Part shown: positions 35,796 through 46,862 of the stretch, one piece after another | Layout of the letters: the number at the start of each line of letters is the position of its first letter | Position numbering within the stretch: the first letter of the stretch is position 1 | Source: Aquicoccus sp. G2-2 | Lineage (GTDB): Bacteria > Pseudomonadota > Alphaproteobacteria > Rhodobacterales > Rhodobacteraceae | Length of the DNA: 64,000 nt | Direction of reading: 5' to 3' | Assembly (NCBI RefSeq): GCF_034555965.1 | Contig: NZ_JAYDCK010000003.1 | Location: 558,001-622,000, forward strand | Made by a program: the position numbers and the translations under genes | Notes under the pieces: generated by a model | Database searches by the model: none | Seen by the model: only the letters and a program-made list of their open reading frames with translations | Told to the model about the DNA's origin: nothing

Positions 35796-35802
35796 ATGAC
35801 GT

Positions 35803-36441
35803 TTGGCTGATTACGAAAACTCTGTTTTTATTAACTGTCCTTTTGATGATGCGTTTTCTCCGCTTTTGGAGGCAATGATTTTTTGCGTGATTAGAGCAGG
35901 ACTTACTCCTCGTTTGGCATCCGAGAGTTTGGAAGGTGGCGAGAATAGGTTAGACAAGATTCTAAGTCTGATACCTCAATGTAGATATTCGATTCACGAT
36001 CTAAGCAGAGCAGTTTCGAAGGAGGAAGGTGAGGCATTCCGGATGAATATGCCATTTGAGTTGGGATTGGACTTGGGGCGCAGACGTGCTCCAGATCCTC
36101 AGACGAACAACAAGAAATTCATCATATTTGAAGACAAGCCTTACGATCTAAAACGTTGTTTGTCTGATTTAAATGGCGTGGACGTTGAGTTTCACAGATG
36201 CGACTTTCTATTAGTTATCAAGAAACTAAGAGACTTTCTCCGCGTAGAGGTTGACAAGATACTGCCTGGAACCTCGGCGTTGGAGGGTGAGTATTATGAT
36301 TTTCAGGGATGGATGACTGAGAAGAAAATCTATGAGGGACACACGGAAGAGGAAGCTAGATCCATTCCGACAAAAGAGCGCCTAAACGAAATGGTGAATT
36401 GGATAGGCGTAGGGAAACCTACCGAGTTTGTTCCTGAATGA
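35803..36441 (+). CDS. TIR-like / nucleoside-deoxyribosyltransferase-like protein, possible defence effector
   Basis: 212 aa from a TTG start; no ATG or GTG fits. The pattern SVFINCPFDDAFSPLLEAM, then CRYSIHDLSR (61-70), then NMPFELGLDLGRR with Glu86, then KKFIIFEDKPYDLKRCLSDL resembles TIR and nucleoside-deoxyribosyltransferase Rossmannoid domains, where that Glu is catalytic. A C-terminal 60-residue extension is unassigned. The codons are AT-rich. No phage or transposase gene is adjacent. An NADase-type or sensor role in phage defence is an inference. Convergent with parE, 15 bp apart. Confidence 0.55.
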   Translation: MADYENSVFINCPFDDAFSPLLEAMIFCVIRAGLTPRLASESLEGGENRLDKILSLIPQCRYSIHDLSRAVSKEEGEAFRMNMPFELGLDLGRRRAPDPQTNNKKFIIFEDKPYDLKRCLSDLNGVDVEFHRCDFLLVIKKLRDFLRVEVDKILPGTSALEGEYYDFQGWMTEKKIYEGHTEEEARSIPTKERLNEMVNWIGVGKPTEFVPE

Positions 36442-36456
36442 TTCTTGAAGTCTCCA

Positions 36457-38415
36457 TCAAACATCCAGCTCCTCCACGAACCGCGCATTCTCTTGAATAT
36501 ACTGAAACCGCAATTCCGGCTTCTTGCCCATCAGGCGCTCGACCAGATCGCCGGTTTCGCCGGGTTCGTCCTCGTCTATGGTGACCCGGATCAGGGTGCG
36601 GGATTTCGGGTCCATGGTGGTTTCTTTCAGATCCTTGGCGTCCATTTCGCCCAAGCCCTTGAAGCGCTGCACGTCGATCTTGCCTTTGCCGCCGAGACCG
36701 CGTTCAAGCGTGGCCTCCTTGGCGATGTCGTCGGCGACATAGACGCGCTTGGCGCCTTGGGTCAGGCGGTAGAGCGGCGGGCAGGCGAGGTAGAGGTGGC
36801 CCGCGTCAATCAGCGGGCGCATCTGGGTGAAGAAGAACGTCATCAGAAGGGCGGCGATATGGGCACCGTCAACATCGGCATCGGTCATGATGATGATCTT
36901 GTCATAACGCAGATCGTCAAGGTTGAAGCGGGTGCCAAGCCCGGTGCCAAGGGCTTGGGTGAGGTCGGAAATCTCGGCGTTGGAGCCGAGCTTGGAGGAG
37001 GCGGCACCGAGCACGTTGAGGATTTTGCCGCGCAGGGGCAAAAGCGCCTGTGTGCGCCGGTCGCGCGCCATCTTGGCGGAGCCGCCCGCAGAGTCGCCTT
37101 CGACGATGAACAATTCGGTGCCGTCGCGGGTATTTGACGAGCAATCGGTGAGCTTGCCGGGCAGGCGGAGCTTCTTGGTGGCGGTCTTGCGGGCGGTTTC
37201 CTTTTCCTGACGGCGGCGCAGGCGCTCTTCTGTGCGCAGGACGAGGAAATCGAGGATCGCACCGGCGGATTTGGTGTTTGACGCCAGCCAGTGATCGAAA
37301 TGGTCGCGCACCGCGTTTTCGACCAGACGCTGCGCTTCGACGGTGGCGAGGCGGTCTTTGGTCTGCCCAACAAATTCGGGTTCGCTGATGAAGGTGGAGA
37401 CCAGCGCGCAACCGCCCGAGGAGAGATCATCGCGGGTGATTTGCGCCGCCTTGCGGTTGTTGGAGAGCTCACCATAGGCCTTGATCCCCTTGAGGATGGC
37501 GGCCCAGAATCCGGTGACATGGGTGCCGCCTTCGGGGGTGGGCACGGTGTTGCAATAGCTTTGGATGAAGCCGTCGCGCGACGGGGTCCAGTTGATCGCC
37601 CATTCGACCTTGCCGGGGGTGTTGAATTTCTCGCGAAAATCGACGGTTCCGGCGAACGGGGTGTCGGAATAGGTGGAGGCCGCGCCCAGCGTTTCATTGA
37701 GGTAATCAGCCAGCCCGCCGGGGAAGTGAAAGGTGGCCTCAACCGGGGTTTCGCCGTCGTCGATGGCGGACTTCCAGCGGATTTCGACGCCGGAGAAGAG
37801 ATAAGCCTTGGAGCGGATGGATTTGAACAAGCGCGCCGGTTTGAAGCGATGCGAGCCGAAAATCTCTGCATCCGGGTGGAAGGTGACGGTGGTGCCGCGG
37901 CGGTTGTTGGTGGGGCCGATCTTTTTCACCGGGCCTTGGGGCAGACCGCGTGAGAAGCTTTGCTCGTAAAGTTCCTTGTTGCGGGCGACCTGCACCACCA
38001 TGGAATCGGAAAGCGCGTTGACCACGGAGGCACCGACGCCGTGCAGCCCGCCGGAGGTTTGATACGCCTTGCCGGAGAATTTGCCGCCCGCGTGCAGCGT
38101 GCAGAGGATCACTTCGAGGGCGGATTTATCGGGGAATTTTGGGTGCGGATCGACGGGGATACCGCGACCATTATCGCGCACGGTAAAGGAATAATCGGCG
38201 TGCAGTTCGACCTCGATCCTTGTGGCGTGCCCGGCGACCGCTTCGTCCATCGAGTTATCGAGGATTTCCGCCACGAGGTGATGCAGCGCGCGTTCATCAG
38301 TGCCGCCGATATACATGCCGGGGCGTTTGCGCACCGGCTCCAGCCCTTCGAGGACTTCGATGCTGTCGGCATTATAGTCGCCGCTGTCGGCGGGGGTCAG
38401 GAGATCGTCGGCCAT
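36457..38415 (-). CDS. parE: DNA topoisomerase IV subunit B
   Basis: 652 aa. GHKL ATPase domain: VLEGLEPVRKRPGMYIGGTDE, EILDNSMDEAVAGHA, DNGRGIPVDPHPKFP, GGLHGVGASVVNALS. TOPRIM domain: ELFIVEGDSAGGSAKMARDR and MTDADVDGAHIAALLMTFFF. C-terminal RFKGLGEMDAKDLKETTMDP. The length and YIGGTDERALHHLV favour ParE over the longer GyrB of alphaproteobacteria. With ParC it unlinks daughter chromosomes; parC is not in this window. Monocistronic by spacing. Confidence 0.92.
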   Translation of the reverse strand: MADDLLTPADSGDYNADSIEVLEGLEPVRKRPGMYIGGTDERALHHLVAEILDNSMDEAVAGHATRIEVELHADYSFTVRDNGRGIPVDPHPKFPDKSALEVILCTLHAGGKFSGKAYQTSGGLHGVGASVVNALSDSMVVQVARNKELYEQSFSRGLPQGPVKKIGPTNNRRGTTVTFHPDAEIFGSHRFKPARLFKSIRSKAYLFSGVEIRWKSAIDDGETPVEATFHFPGGLADYLNETLGAASTYSDTPFAGTVDFREKFNTPGKVEWAINWTPSRDGFIQSYCNTVPTPEGGTHVTGFWAAILKGIKAYGELSNNRKAAQITRDDLSSGGCALVSTFISEPEFVGQTKDRLATVEAQRLVENAVRDHFDHWLASNTKSAGAILDFLVLRTEERLRRRQEKETARKTATKKLRLPGKLTDCSSNTRDGTELFIVEGDSAGGSAKMARDRRTQALLPLRGKILNVLGAASSKLGSNAEISDLTQALGTGLGTRFNLDDLRYDKIIIMTDADVDGAHIAALLMTFFFTQMRPLIDAGHLYLACPPLYRLTQGAKRVYVADDIAKEATLERGLGGKGKIDVQRFKGLGEMDAKDLKETTMDPKSRTLIRVTIDEDEPGETGDLVERLMGKKPELRFQYIQENARFVEELDV

Positions 38416-38555
38416 GTGCTGCTCTTTTTTGATTGGTTGGGCGCATTATGGCAGAGCGCGCGGCGCGGGGGAAGATGGTGTGTGTGTTAGAGGGAGGGGC
38501 GGGGATGCGTTCGCCCGGCACTATTGGTGCTGTTCGCGCGGGGCAGCCCGTTTGC

Positions 38556-39434
38556 TCAGTCTTGCAGCCAGTCGCGGATTGCTGCGGCCACGGCGTCGGG
38601 CTTTTGGTGGCAGATCCAGTGATCCGCGCCGGGGGTTTTGACGCGCGTGAGATTGGGCGCGTAGTCTTCGAGCCCGGCGGTGGCTTCGGGCAGCAGGGCG
38701 GTATCGTCTTGCCCCCAGATCAGCAAATGCGGCTGATGCACCATCAGGCGGGCGCGCGGCAGGGCGGGCAGATCGGTGAGCGGCGCACCGGGGCGGGCGA
38801 CACGCAGGGGCGAGGCGCGATACCAGTTGATCATGCCGCGCAACCTGCCGGGGCGCGTCCATTCGCGAACATAAGCCGCGCGTTTGGCAGGGGTCAGCCA
38901 GGTGAGATTCATCTTGGCCGAGAAGAGCGCCAGCAGTTTTTCGCACTGATTGGCGGCGAGGCGCTCTTCGCTGCCTGCTTCGCGCAGGGCGTGGATATAT
39001 TGCGACGCGGCGGTTTGCGCCCCGCCCGAGGCGATGGCGCGCTGAAACGGCGCCGGGTGGACGCCGTTGACGATAATCAGGTGGGAGGTGAGGTCAGGTA
39101 GCATCATTGCCAGCCCGTAAGCCACGGCCGCGCCCCAGTCATGGCCGATGACGGCGGTGGGTGCGAGGTCGAGCGCGGCAATCAGTTCGGCCATGTCGGA
39201 GACCAGTTTCGAGGTGGTATATTGCCCGACCTCTGCGGGTGCCCAGCTTTGGCCATAGCCGCGTTGATCGGGGGCGATGCAGAAGAAATGTTCCGAGAGG
39301 CGGCTGGCCAGTTCCTCCCACGCGGCGGAATATTCCGGAAAGCCGTGCAGCATCAGAAGCGGCGGGCGGGTTGGCTCGCCCCATGTGAGATAATGGAACG
39401 GTTGACCGGAGAGATGGATGTGATGGCTTTGCAT
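38556..39434 (-). CDS. Alpha/beta hydrolase, epoxide-hydrolase-like
   Basis: 292 aa from ATG 39434; a longer open frame to 39677 overlaps the AbiV gene and is not credible. HGFPEYSAAWEE gives the oxyanion HGxP motif, then PDQRGYGQS, nucleophile Asp99 in GHDWGAAVAYGLA, acid region WGQDDTALLP and general base His in GADHWICHQKP. Asp as nucleophile points to an epoxide hydrolase or dehalogenase-type enzyme. No signal peptide. The substrate is unknown. Confidence 0.85.
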   Translation of the reverse strand: MQSHHIHLSGQPFHYLTWGEPTRPPLLMLHGFPEYSAAWEELASRLSEHFFCIAPDQRGYGQSWAPAEVGQYTTSKLVSDMAELIAALDLAPTAVIGHDWGAAVAYGLAMMLPDLTSHLIIVNGVHPAPFQRAIASGGAQTAASQYIHALREAGSEERLAANQCEKLLALFSAKMNLTWLTPAKRAAYVREWTRPGRLRGMINWYRASPLRVARPGAPLTDLPALPRARLMVHQPHLLIWGQDDTALLPEATAGLEDYAPNLTRVKTPGADHWICHQKPDAVAAAIRDWLQD

Positions 39435-39568
39435 GAGCCAAGCCTGCGCCGGAAGCGACGCTGGCGCAAGCGGGACGTGGCGGCGCGGGAGGGGGTGGTG
39501 CTTGGGGGGTGGAACTGAGTGAAAATTCAATCTAGTTGGCTGCTTGATGATCAATTTGGCTTTGGCTA

Positions 39569-40285
39569 CTATGTCTGACGGAACAGCGCGCCGGTTTTGA
39601 GGTGATCCCGTTCGTATCCAAGTACCGCTTCCGCGATGTCTTGCTGGCCCGCTTCCATGTGTGAGATATAATACCACCAGAAATCTTCCGTATTCAGGAT
39701 CCCCTGAAATTTGGCAGACTTCATCGTGAACATTCTGCCTTGAGCCGATGTGAATTGGACTGGTGTTTCTTCGCCCACATGGCGATGTGCATTCGCGAGG
39801 CAGTCTTTGGCCAACCTTACACAGTCGTGTGCTGCCTTGGTGCGGACGTCCTCGCTGGGTGTTTGTGCTCGGTCCGGATTGGAGCGTAGATCGCTGTACA
39901 TCGCGGGTTCTCGCCCGCGCTTTAGATGGGGAATCAGTTTGAGCGCTACCTCCAATGCGCCGCGCGGGTCGGGGCTGAAGAAGGCCCAGATGCTCAACGC
40001 GTAATTGATCTTGTGCCCGTGGTTCTCAGTGTTTGCTTTCAGCTTGGTGTTGATTGCAGGATCAGCCAAGTTGCGGCTCTGCGAGTCGAAACAAAGCAGC
40101 GCTTTGCCTGCTTCTTCGATACACGCAATTGCCAAGAAGTAAGCCCGCGCCATGTGGCCATGGTCTCGCAAGAGAGATGCTTCAACGAGCAGTTCATCAG
40201 CATTGCGCAACGAGGCGGCGCTGTAAGAACGCAACAGATCCGCTGTCAATTTGGGAGCGTGTGGTGAAGCCACGGACAACTCCAA
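39569..40285 (-). CDS. AbiV family abortive-infection protein
   Basis: 238 aa. All-helical HEPN-type N-terminal domain typical of AbiV: SAASLRNADELLVEASLLRDHGHMARAYFLAIACIEEAGKALLC, with the EExGK motif at 57-61. In Lactococcus, AbiV blocks phage by binding a phage protein; here the gene is solitary, with no antitoxin partner visible. Base composition is more AT-rich than the surroundings. Divergent from the MATE gene, with an inverted-repeat element in between, and 134 bp from the hydrolase gene. Confidence 0.75.
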   Translation of the reverse strand: MELSVASPHAPKLTADLLRSYSAASLRNADELLVEASLLRDHGHMARAYFLAIACIEEAGKALLCFDSQSRNLADPAINTKLKANTENHGHKINYALSIWAFFSPDPRGALEVALKLIPHLKRGREPAMYSDLRSNPDRAQTPSEDVRTKAAHDCVRLAKDCLANAHRHVGEETPVQFTSAQGRMFTMKSAKFQGILNTEDFWWYYISHMEAGQQDIAEAVLGYERDHLKTGALFRQT

Positions 40286-40385
40286 TCATCTCAGAAGATG
40301 TTGTCGCTTGATAAAGTGTCGGCGAGCGATATTCAACCAATCGGAACTGCATTGGTTCGACAACCAAGTGGTCAACGCGCTCAAG

Positions 40386-40526
40386 CCGTGGCTGCGCCGG
40401 GCCGGGGGCGGCGCGCGCGGGCTTTGTTCGGGTGTGCTTTATGGTTGTCGTGCACGTTGTTTGCTTGAGCGAGGCGCAATCGTCTACCAAAGCGCCGGCC
40501 CATGGGACGGGCCGGCGCTGGCACGG
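40386..40526. repeat. Three-arm inverted-repeat element, copy 5
   Basis: The arms 40386-40403 and 40509-40526 pair at 15 of 18 positions. In addition the right arm folds locally as the perfect hairpin GCGCCGGCCC/GGGCCGGCGC (40492-40518). It lies in the 331-bp gap between the AbiV and MATE genes; a further GC-rich hairpin follows at about 40520-40555. Confidence 0.65.
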
Positions 40527-40616
40527 CGGGCCTGACGGCCCTTGATTCCGTGCCGGCGTGGCGGCGCGCCCGCTGCCGCCTCTTGCGGGGGAGGGGGCTT
40601 GGGTAAGGCTCTGCGG

Positions 40617-41987
40617 ATGAATGCAGAGATGTCATATCGCGGCCATGTGAAGGCGGTAACGGTGCTGGGCTTGCCGCTTGTCGGGTCGTTTCTGGCGCAG
40701 TTTTCGATCACGTTGACCGATACGGTGATGCTGGGCTGGTACGACATCGAGGCGCTGGCCGGGCAGGTGTTGGGCGGGATGGTGATTTTCGTGCTGTTCC
40801 TGTTCGGCTCGGGCTTTGCCATCGCGGTGATGCCAGCGGTGGCGGAGGCCGAATCCGCGGGTGACGAGACCCGCGTGCGGCGGGTGACTCGGATGGGGCT
40901 TTGGGCGTCGGTGGCGTTCGGGTTCGCCTGTTTCCCGGTGTTCATTTTTGCGCGCCCTGTGCTGTTGATGCTGGGGCAGGCGCCGACGGTGGCGGAACTG
41001 GCGGCGCAATACCTTGAAATTGCAGGCTTTGCGATTGTTTTCGCGCTCGCCGGGATGGTGCTCAAGAGCTATCTTTCGGCGATGGAGCGCACCGGGATCG
41101 TGCTTTGGGGGACGGTCGCGGCGGCGGTGGCCAACGGGGTGGTGAACTATGCGTTGATCTTTGGCCACTGGGGCGCGCCGGAGATGGGGATTCGCGGCGC
41201 GGCGGTGGCCTCGGCATTGGTGCAGGTGGTGCTGCTTCTCGTGCTGTTGGCGGATGTGCTTTGGCGCGGGCCGGGGCCGCAGCTTTTCCGCCGTATCTGG
41301 CGGATTGACGCGGCGGCGCTTTGGCTGGTGGTGCGCCTTGGCTTTCCAATCGGGCTGACCACGTTGGCCGAGGTGAGCCTGTTTGCGACGACATCTGTCA
41401 TGATGGGCTGGCTGGGCGCGGTGCCGTTGGCGGCGCACGGGATTGCGCTGCAAATCTCATCGGCGACGTTCATGGTGCATCTGGGCCTGTCGAGCGCGGC
41501 CACGGTGCGTGCGGGCCGCGCGCTGGGGCGGCGCGATCTGGCCGGGTTGAAGCGCGGGGCACTGGTGGTGACGGTTATTTCGGCGCTGTTGGCGTTGGTC
41601 TCGGTCGTGTTGTTCGTGAGCGCGCCGGGATTTCTGGTCGGCTTGTTTCTGGCACCGGACGATCCGCAGCGCGCACAGGTGTTGGCGGTTGGTGTGGTGC
41701 TGACGGTGGCGGCGGCGCTGTTTCAGACGGTTGACGCAGCGCAGGTGATTGCGCTTGGCCTGTTGCGCGGGGTGCTTGATACCAAGGTGCCGATGATCAT
41801 TGCGGTGGTGGCATATTGGGGTATCGGCGTGCCGGTGAGCTATGGGCTGGGTTTTGTGGCGGGATTTGGTGCGCTGGGTATCTGGCTGGGGCTGGTGGCG
41901 GGGTTGAGCGTGGCGGCGGCGTTGCTGGTCTGGCGATTCTGGGGGGCGACGTTGCGGCGATTGAGCCGGGAATGGCCGACACAGTAA
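40617..41987 (+). CDS. MATE family multidrug efflux protein
   Basis: 456 aa with twelve hydrophobic helices in two similar halves. It has MATE features such as GLPLVGSFLAQFSITLTDTVMLGWYD at helix 1, KSYLSAMERTGIVLWGTVAAAVANGVVNYALIFG around helix 5, and the matching second-half PIGLTTLAEVSLFATTSVMMGWLG. A Na+- or H+-coupled exporter of cationic compounds in the inner membrane; the substrate is unknown. Start at 40617 or, equally, 40629. Monocistronic. Confidence 0.9.
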   Translation: MNAEMSYRGHVKAVTVLGLPLVGSFLAQFSITLTDTVMLGWYDIEALAGQVLGGMVIFVLFLFGSGFAIAVMPAVAEAESAGDETRVRRVTRMGLWASVAFGFACFPVFIFARPVLLMLGQAPTVAELAAQYLEIAGFAIVFALAGMVLKSYLSAMERTGIVLWGTVAAAVANGVVNYALIFGHWGAPEMGIRGAAVASALVQVVLLLVLLADVLWRGPGPQLFRRIWRIDAAALWLVVRLGFPIGLTTLAEVSLFATTSVMMGWLGAVPLAAHGIALQISSATFMVHLGLSSAATVRAGRALGRRDLAGLKRGALVVTVISALLALVSVVLFVSAPGFLVGLFLAPDDPQRAQVLAVGVVLTVAAALFQTVDAAQVIALGLLRGVLDTKVPMIIAVVAYWGIGVPVSYGLGFVAGFGALGIWLGLVAGLSVAAALLVWRFWGATLRRLSREWPTQ

Positions 41988-42018
41988 CGGCGGCGTCCGA
42001 TCAACCCGGAAGTATGGG

Positions 42019-42420
42019 TCAGTCTTTCAGCAGGCGATCGGCTTTCTTGCGGACCAGAACGCTGCGCAGGTCGTGCATTGCCAGCAAGAGCGCGTCTGTC
42101 ACCTGTTCGAGTTGATCCTCGGTTGCGCGTGATTGCGCCCAGTGGGTCGTGAGGTTGAGGTAATCCACGGCGCGGTGGATATCGTCAATATCGCGGGCGG
42201 CGAGGGTTTCGATGCGCTGCGCCATCCATTCGTCAATCGCGGCGCGGTCTTGCGCGGTCAGGTCCCGCCCGCCATGCGGTTTGATATCGCCGTTGCGGGT
42301 GTTGACGACGGCGATCTGATCCATGTCGATCCGGCGCTGACGGTTTTCGGTGTCCACGCGGAACACGAAGGCGCCGTTTTCGCGGACGCGGAAATAATAA
42401 TCCGGCAGGGCACCGCCCAT
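42019..42420 (-). CDS. Conserved hypothetical protein
   Basis: 133 aa starting MGGALPDYYFRVRENGAFVFRVDTENRQRRIDMDQIAVVNTRNGDIKPHGG. The N-terminal half looks like a small beta-sheet domain. The rest is helical and charged, ending in VRKKADRLLKD. No family assigned. One base after the VOC gene stop, so the two are co-transcribed. Cytoplasmic by composition. Confidence 0.7.
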   Translation of the reverse strand: MGGALPDYYFRVRENGAFVFRVDTENRQRRIDMDQIAVVNTRNGDIKPHGGRDLTAQDRAAIDEWMAQRIETLAARDIDDIHRAVDYLNLTTHWAQSRATEDQLEQVTDALLLAMHDLRSVLVRKKADRLLKD

Positions 42421-42421
42421 G

Positions 42422-42790
42422 TCAGTCTCCGTTCTCAAGGCAGCGCAGCAGCGAGCCATCATTGTCGATCAGCGCAAACATACGCGGTGCGCCGGGCAAT
42501 TCAAAGCACTCCGTCAGGCGCGGGATATGCGGCAGGTCGGCGGGCAGGCCGAGGCTTTGCCAATCACTGTGCAAGCTGTCGAGATCATCCACCCGGATGC
42601 AGGCGCTGAAGGCGCTGGTTTCAGCCGCGAGGTCGGGGTGCGGGAAGAACTCCAATTCCAGAGGGCCGCGGATGAGGATCAGCCAGTCCGCGCCGTGATA
42701 GCCCACCGTGAAGCCAAGGCGGGCATAAAAGGCGATGGTGGCCGCGAAATCGCGGCTGGGCAGGTTGGCGGTGATCCGGTCGGCGGACAT
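42422..42790 (-). CDS. Glyoxalase/bleomycin-resistance (VOC) family protein
   Basis: 122 aa with the paired beta-alpha-beta-beta-beta VOC pattern: ITANLPSRDFAATIAFYARLGFTVGYHG, LELEFFPHPD, then CIRVDDLDSLHSDWQSLG and MFALIDNDGSLLRCLEN. It resembles bleomycin-binding proteins, which lack metal catalysis; the true ligand is unknown. It sits between aspartate aminotransferase (6 bp upstream) and a hypothetical gene in one direction. Confidence 0.82.
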   Translation of the reverse strand: MSADRITANLPSRDFAATIAFYARLGFTVGYHGADWLILIRGPLELEFFPHPDLAAETSAFSACIRVDDLDSLHSDWQSLGLPADLPHIPRLTECFELPGAPRMFALIDNDGSLLRCLENGD

Positions 42791-42796
42791 CGGCGG

Positions 42797-44799
<2,003 letters not shown>

Positions 44800-44814
44800 G
44801 GCAGAGCGCGGCGT

Positions 44815-44833
44815 GGTGGGCGGAATGCCCACC
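44815..44833. repeat. REP-like palindrome GGTGGGC/GCCCACC, copy 1
   Basis: GGTGGGC-GGAAT-GCCCACC hairpin followed by CCAACG; there is no T tract. A near-identical unit is at 49239-49257. Confidence 0.6.
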
Positions 44834-44944
44834 CACCCAACGCGGGGGGCAGGTTCGCGTGGATCACACCCGCCGGTAGCGTGGGCGCGCCGGATCTGTT
44901 AGGCTGCGATCAATAACACGAGGCAGAATAACAGGGAGCAGCAA

Positions 44945-45463
44945 ATGCTTCTGCGGGCAGTCACCTTGGCCGGCGGGCTTGCCGGTGCGGCGGGGTTTTC
45001 GCAATTCCCCGAGTTTTCCCAGCAATATGTGCAACGTCTTGGTGGTGCGGTGGATGAATTGCACCGGGTCGAGGCGGGGTTCGATGCGGATGCAGCGGCG
45101 CTGAACCTGACGCGGGCGCAGGCGCTTGACGATCTGGCGCAGGGCGGTGCCATGGGCGCAAGGCGGGCCGACACCATGCAGGGGGTTTTTGCGCGCCATG
45201 CGCGGCTGGCCGCCGATCTGTCCGCGCTTGAGAGCGCGGGGCCGTTCACGCGGGTCTATTACGCGGCGCATTTGAGTGACGCAGAGATTGCGGCGCGGGC
45301 ATGGGCCGCCTACAAGCCCGCTGTGCCGGTGACGTTCGAGGGCGCGGTGTTCGGCGGCGTGGGATTTCTGGGCGGGGCGTTGCTGCTTGGTGGGCTGATC
45401 GGGGCGGTGCGCCGGGTGGGGCGCCGCAAAGGCAGGCCAAAACCGGCGCAGGCGGCGGCTTGA
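44945..45463 (+). CDS. DUF2937 family membrane protein
   Basis: 172 aa. A hydrophobic N-terminal segment (LLRAVTLAGGLAGAAGFSQFPEFSQQYVQRLGGAVDEL) leads into the DUF2937 periplasmic region: VEAGFDADAAALNLTRAQAL. A second helix, AVFGGVGFLGGALLLGGLIGA, precedes a basic tail RRKGRPKPAQ. Role unknown. It stands alone, about 105 bp before lolC. Confidence 0.8.
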   Translation: MLLRAVTLAGGLAGAAGFSQFPEFSQQYVQRLGGAVDELHRVEAGFDADAAALNLTRAQALDDLAQGGAMGARRADTMQGVFARHARLAADLSALESAGPFTRVYYAAHLSDAEIAARAWAAYKPAVPVTFEGAVFGGVGFLGGALLLGGLIGAVRRVGRRKGRPKPAQAAA

Positions 45464-45569
45464 TTTCACTGGCTTGATTTCCATGGCGGCTTTGCCCAGA
45501 GTGCGCCGACTTCAAACGGCCAGACGCAACGGGCCGCAGCACAGGCAGGCGGGAGCAGGCTGAGACGAC

Positions 45570-46862
45570 ATGGCAGGCAAGACCCCTCCTTTCGCGCGAT
45601 TCGAGTTCATGATTGCATGGCGTTACCTCAGGGCGCGCCGGGCCGAGGGCGGGGTCAGCGTGATGACGTGGATTTCGCTGATCGGGATCACGCTGGCGGT
45701 GATGGCCTTGATTGCAACTCTGGCGGTGCGCACCGGGTTCCGCGAAGAATTCGTCAACACCATTCTGGGCGCCAATGCGCATGTGACGGTTTATTATTCG
45801 GGCGAGGTGGACGCGGCGGGACGGATGGACCGCACGATCAGCGATTATGACGCCGAGGCGGCGCGGTTGCGCAAGGTGCCGGGGGTGATTCATGCCGCCC
45901 CGTTGATCAAGGGGCAGGTGATGGCCACGGCGCGGGGCCGCAATGCCGGGATCGAGGTGTTTGGCATTGCGCCTGCGGATCTCAAGACCATTCCGCGCAT
46001 TGCCCATCCGCAGGAAAGCAGCGGCGCGCTCAGCGATTTCGGCGCGCCTGATGGTCTTGCCATCGGCTCGGGCGTGGCGCGTGAGTTGGGCGTGGCGGTG
46101 GGCGACCGGGTCAAGGTAATCAGCCCGAACGGTGCCAAGACCGCGTTTGGCACCAGTCCGCGGGTGAAGGCCTATAACGTCATCTATATCTTTACCGCCG
46201 GGCGGTATGACATTGATCGCACACGGGTTTACATGCCGTTCACCGAGGCGCAGGCGTTTTTCAACCGCGAGGGCGTGGCCGACGAGATCGAGGTGATGGT
46301 GGCCGCGCCCGAGAAGGTGGACGAAATGGCCCCGGCGTTGATCAGGGCGGCGGGGGAGCGCGCACTTGTCTGGACATGGAAAGACGCGTCGGGGTCGTTC
46401 CTGCGCGCGCTTGATATGGAGGACAACGTGATGTTCGTGATCCTGTCCATTCTGGTGCTGATTGCGACGATGAATATTGTCTCGGGTCTGATCATGCTGG
46501 TGAAGAACAAGGGGCGCGATATTGGCATCCTGCGCACCATGGGGTTGACCGAAGGGTCGGTGCTGAGGGTGTTTTTCATCTGCGGCGCGTTTACCGGGGT
46601 GATTGGCACCGCGCTTGGCGTGGCGCTGGGGTGTTTGTTCGCCATCTATATCGACCAGATTTTCGCGGTGGTGAACTGGGCCGCCGGAGGCGGGGTTTGG
46701 GACCCGTCGGTGCGCGGTATCTCTTACCTTCCGGCCAAGCTGGAATGGAGCGACGTATTGTCGGCGGTGTCACTTAGTCTTGGGCTGTCGTTTCTGGTGA
46801 CGATCTTCCCGGCGCGCCGCGCGGCGCGGATGAACCCGGTGGAGGCGTTGCGCTATGAGTGA
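45570..46862 (+). CDS. lolC: Lipoprotein-releasing ABC transporter permease LolC
   Basis: 430 aa with four membrane helices and a large periplasmic domain (FtsX/MacB fold). N-terminal [37 protein letters not shown] is typical of LolC/E, and the C-terminal [15 protein letters not shown] is the coupling end. In alphaproteobacteria one permease often serves both LolC and LolE roles. It extracts mature lipoproteins from the inner membrane for LolA. Overlaps lolD by 8 bp. Confidence 0.93.
   Translation: MAGKTPPFARFEFMIAWRYLRARRAEGGVSVMTWISLIGITLAVMALIATLAVRTGFREEFVNTILGANAHVTVYYSGEVDAAGRMDRTISDYDAEAARLRKVPGVIHAAPLIKGQVMATARGRNAGIEVFGIAPADLKTIPRIAHPQESSGALSDFGAPDGLAIGSGVARELGVAVGDRVKVISPNGAKTAFGTSPRVKAYNVIYIFTAGRYDIDRTRVYMPFTEAQAFFNREGVADEIEVMVAAPEKVDEMAPALIRAAGERALVWTWKDASGSFLRALDMEDNVMFVILSILVLIATMNIVSGLIMLVKNKGRDIGILRTMGLTEGSVLRVFFICGAFTGVIGTALGVALGCLFAIYIDQIFAVVNWAAGGGVWDPSVRGISYLPAKLEWSDVLSAVSLSLGLSFLVTIFPARRAARMNPVEALRYE

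Noticed and set aside
39435-39677. N-terminal extension of the epoxide-hydrolase-like gene
   Set aside because: The extension overlaps the end of the AbiV gene and is basic, low-complexity sequence; the family sequence starts at 39434.
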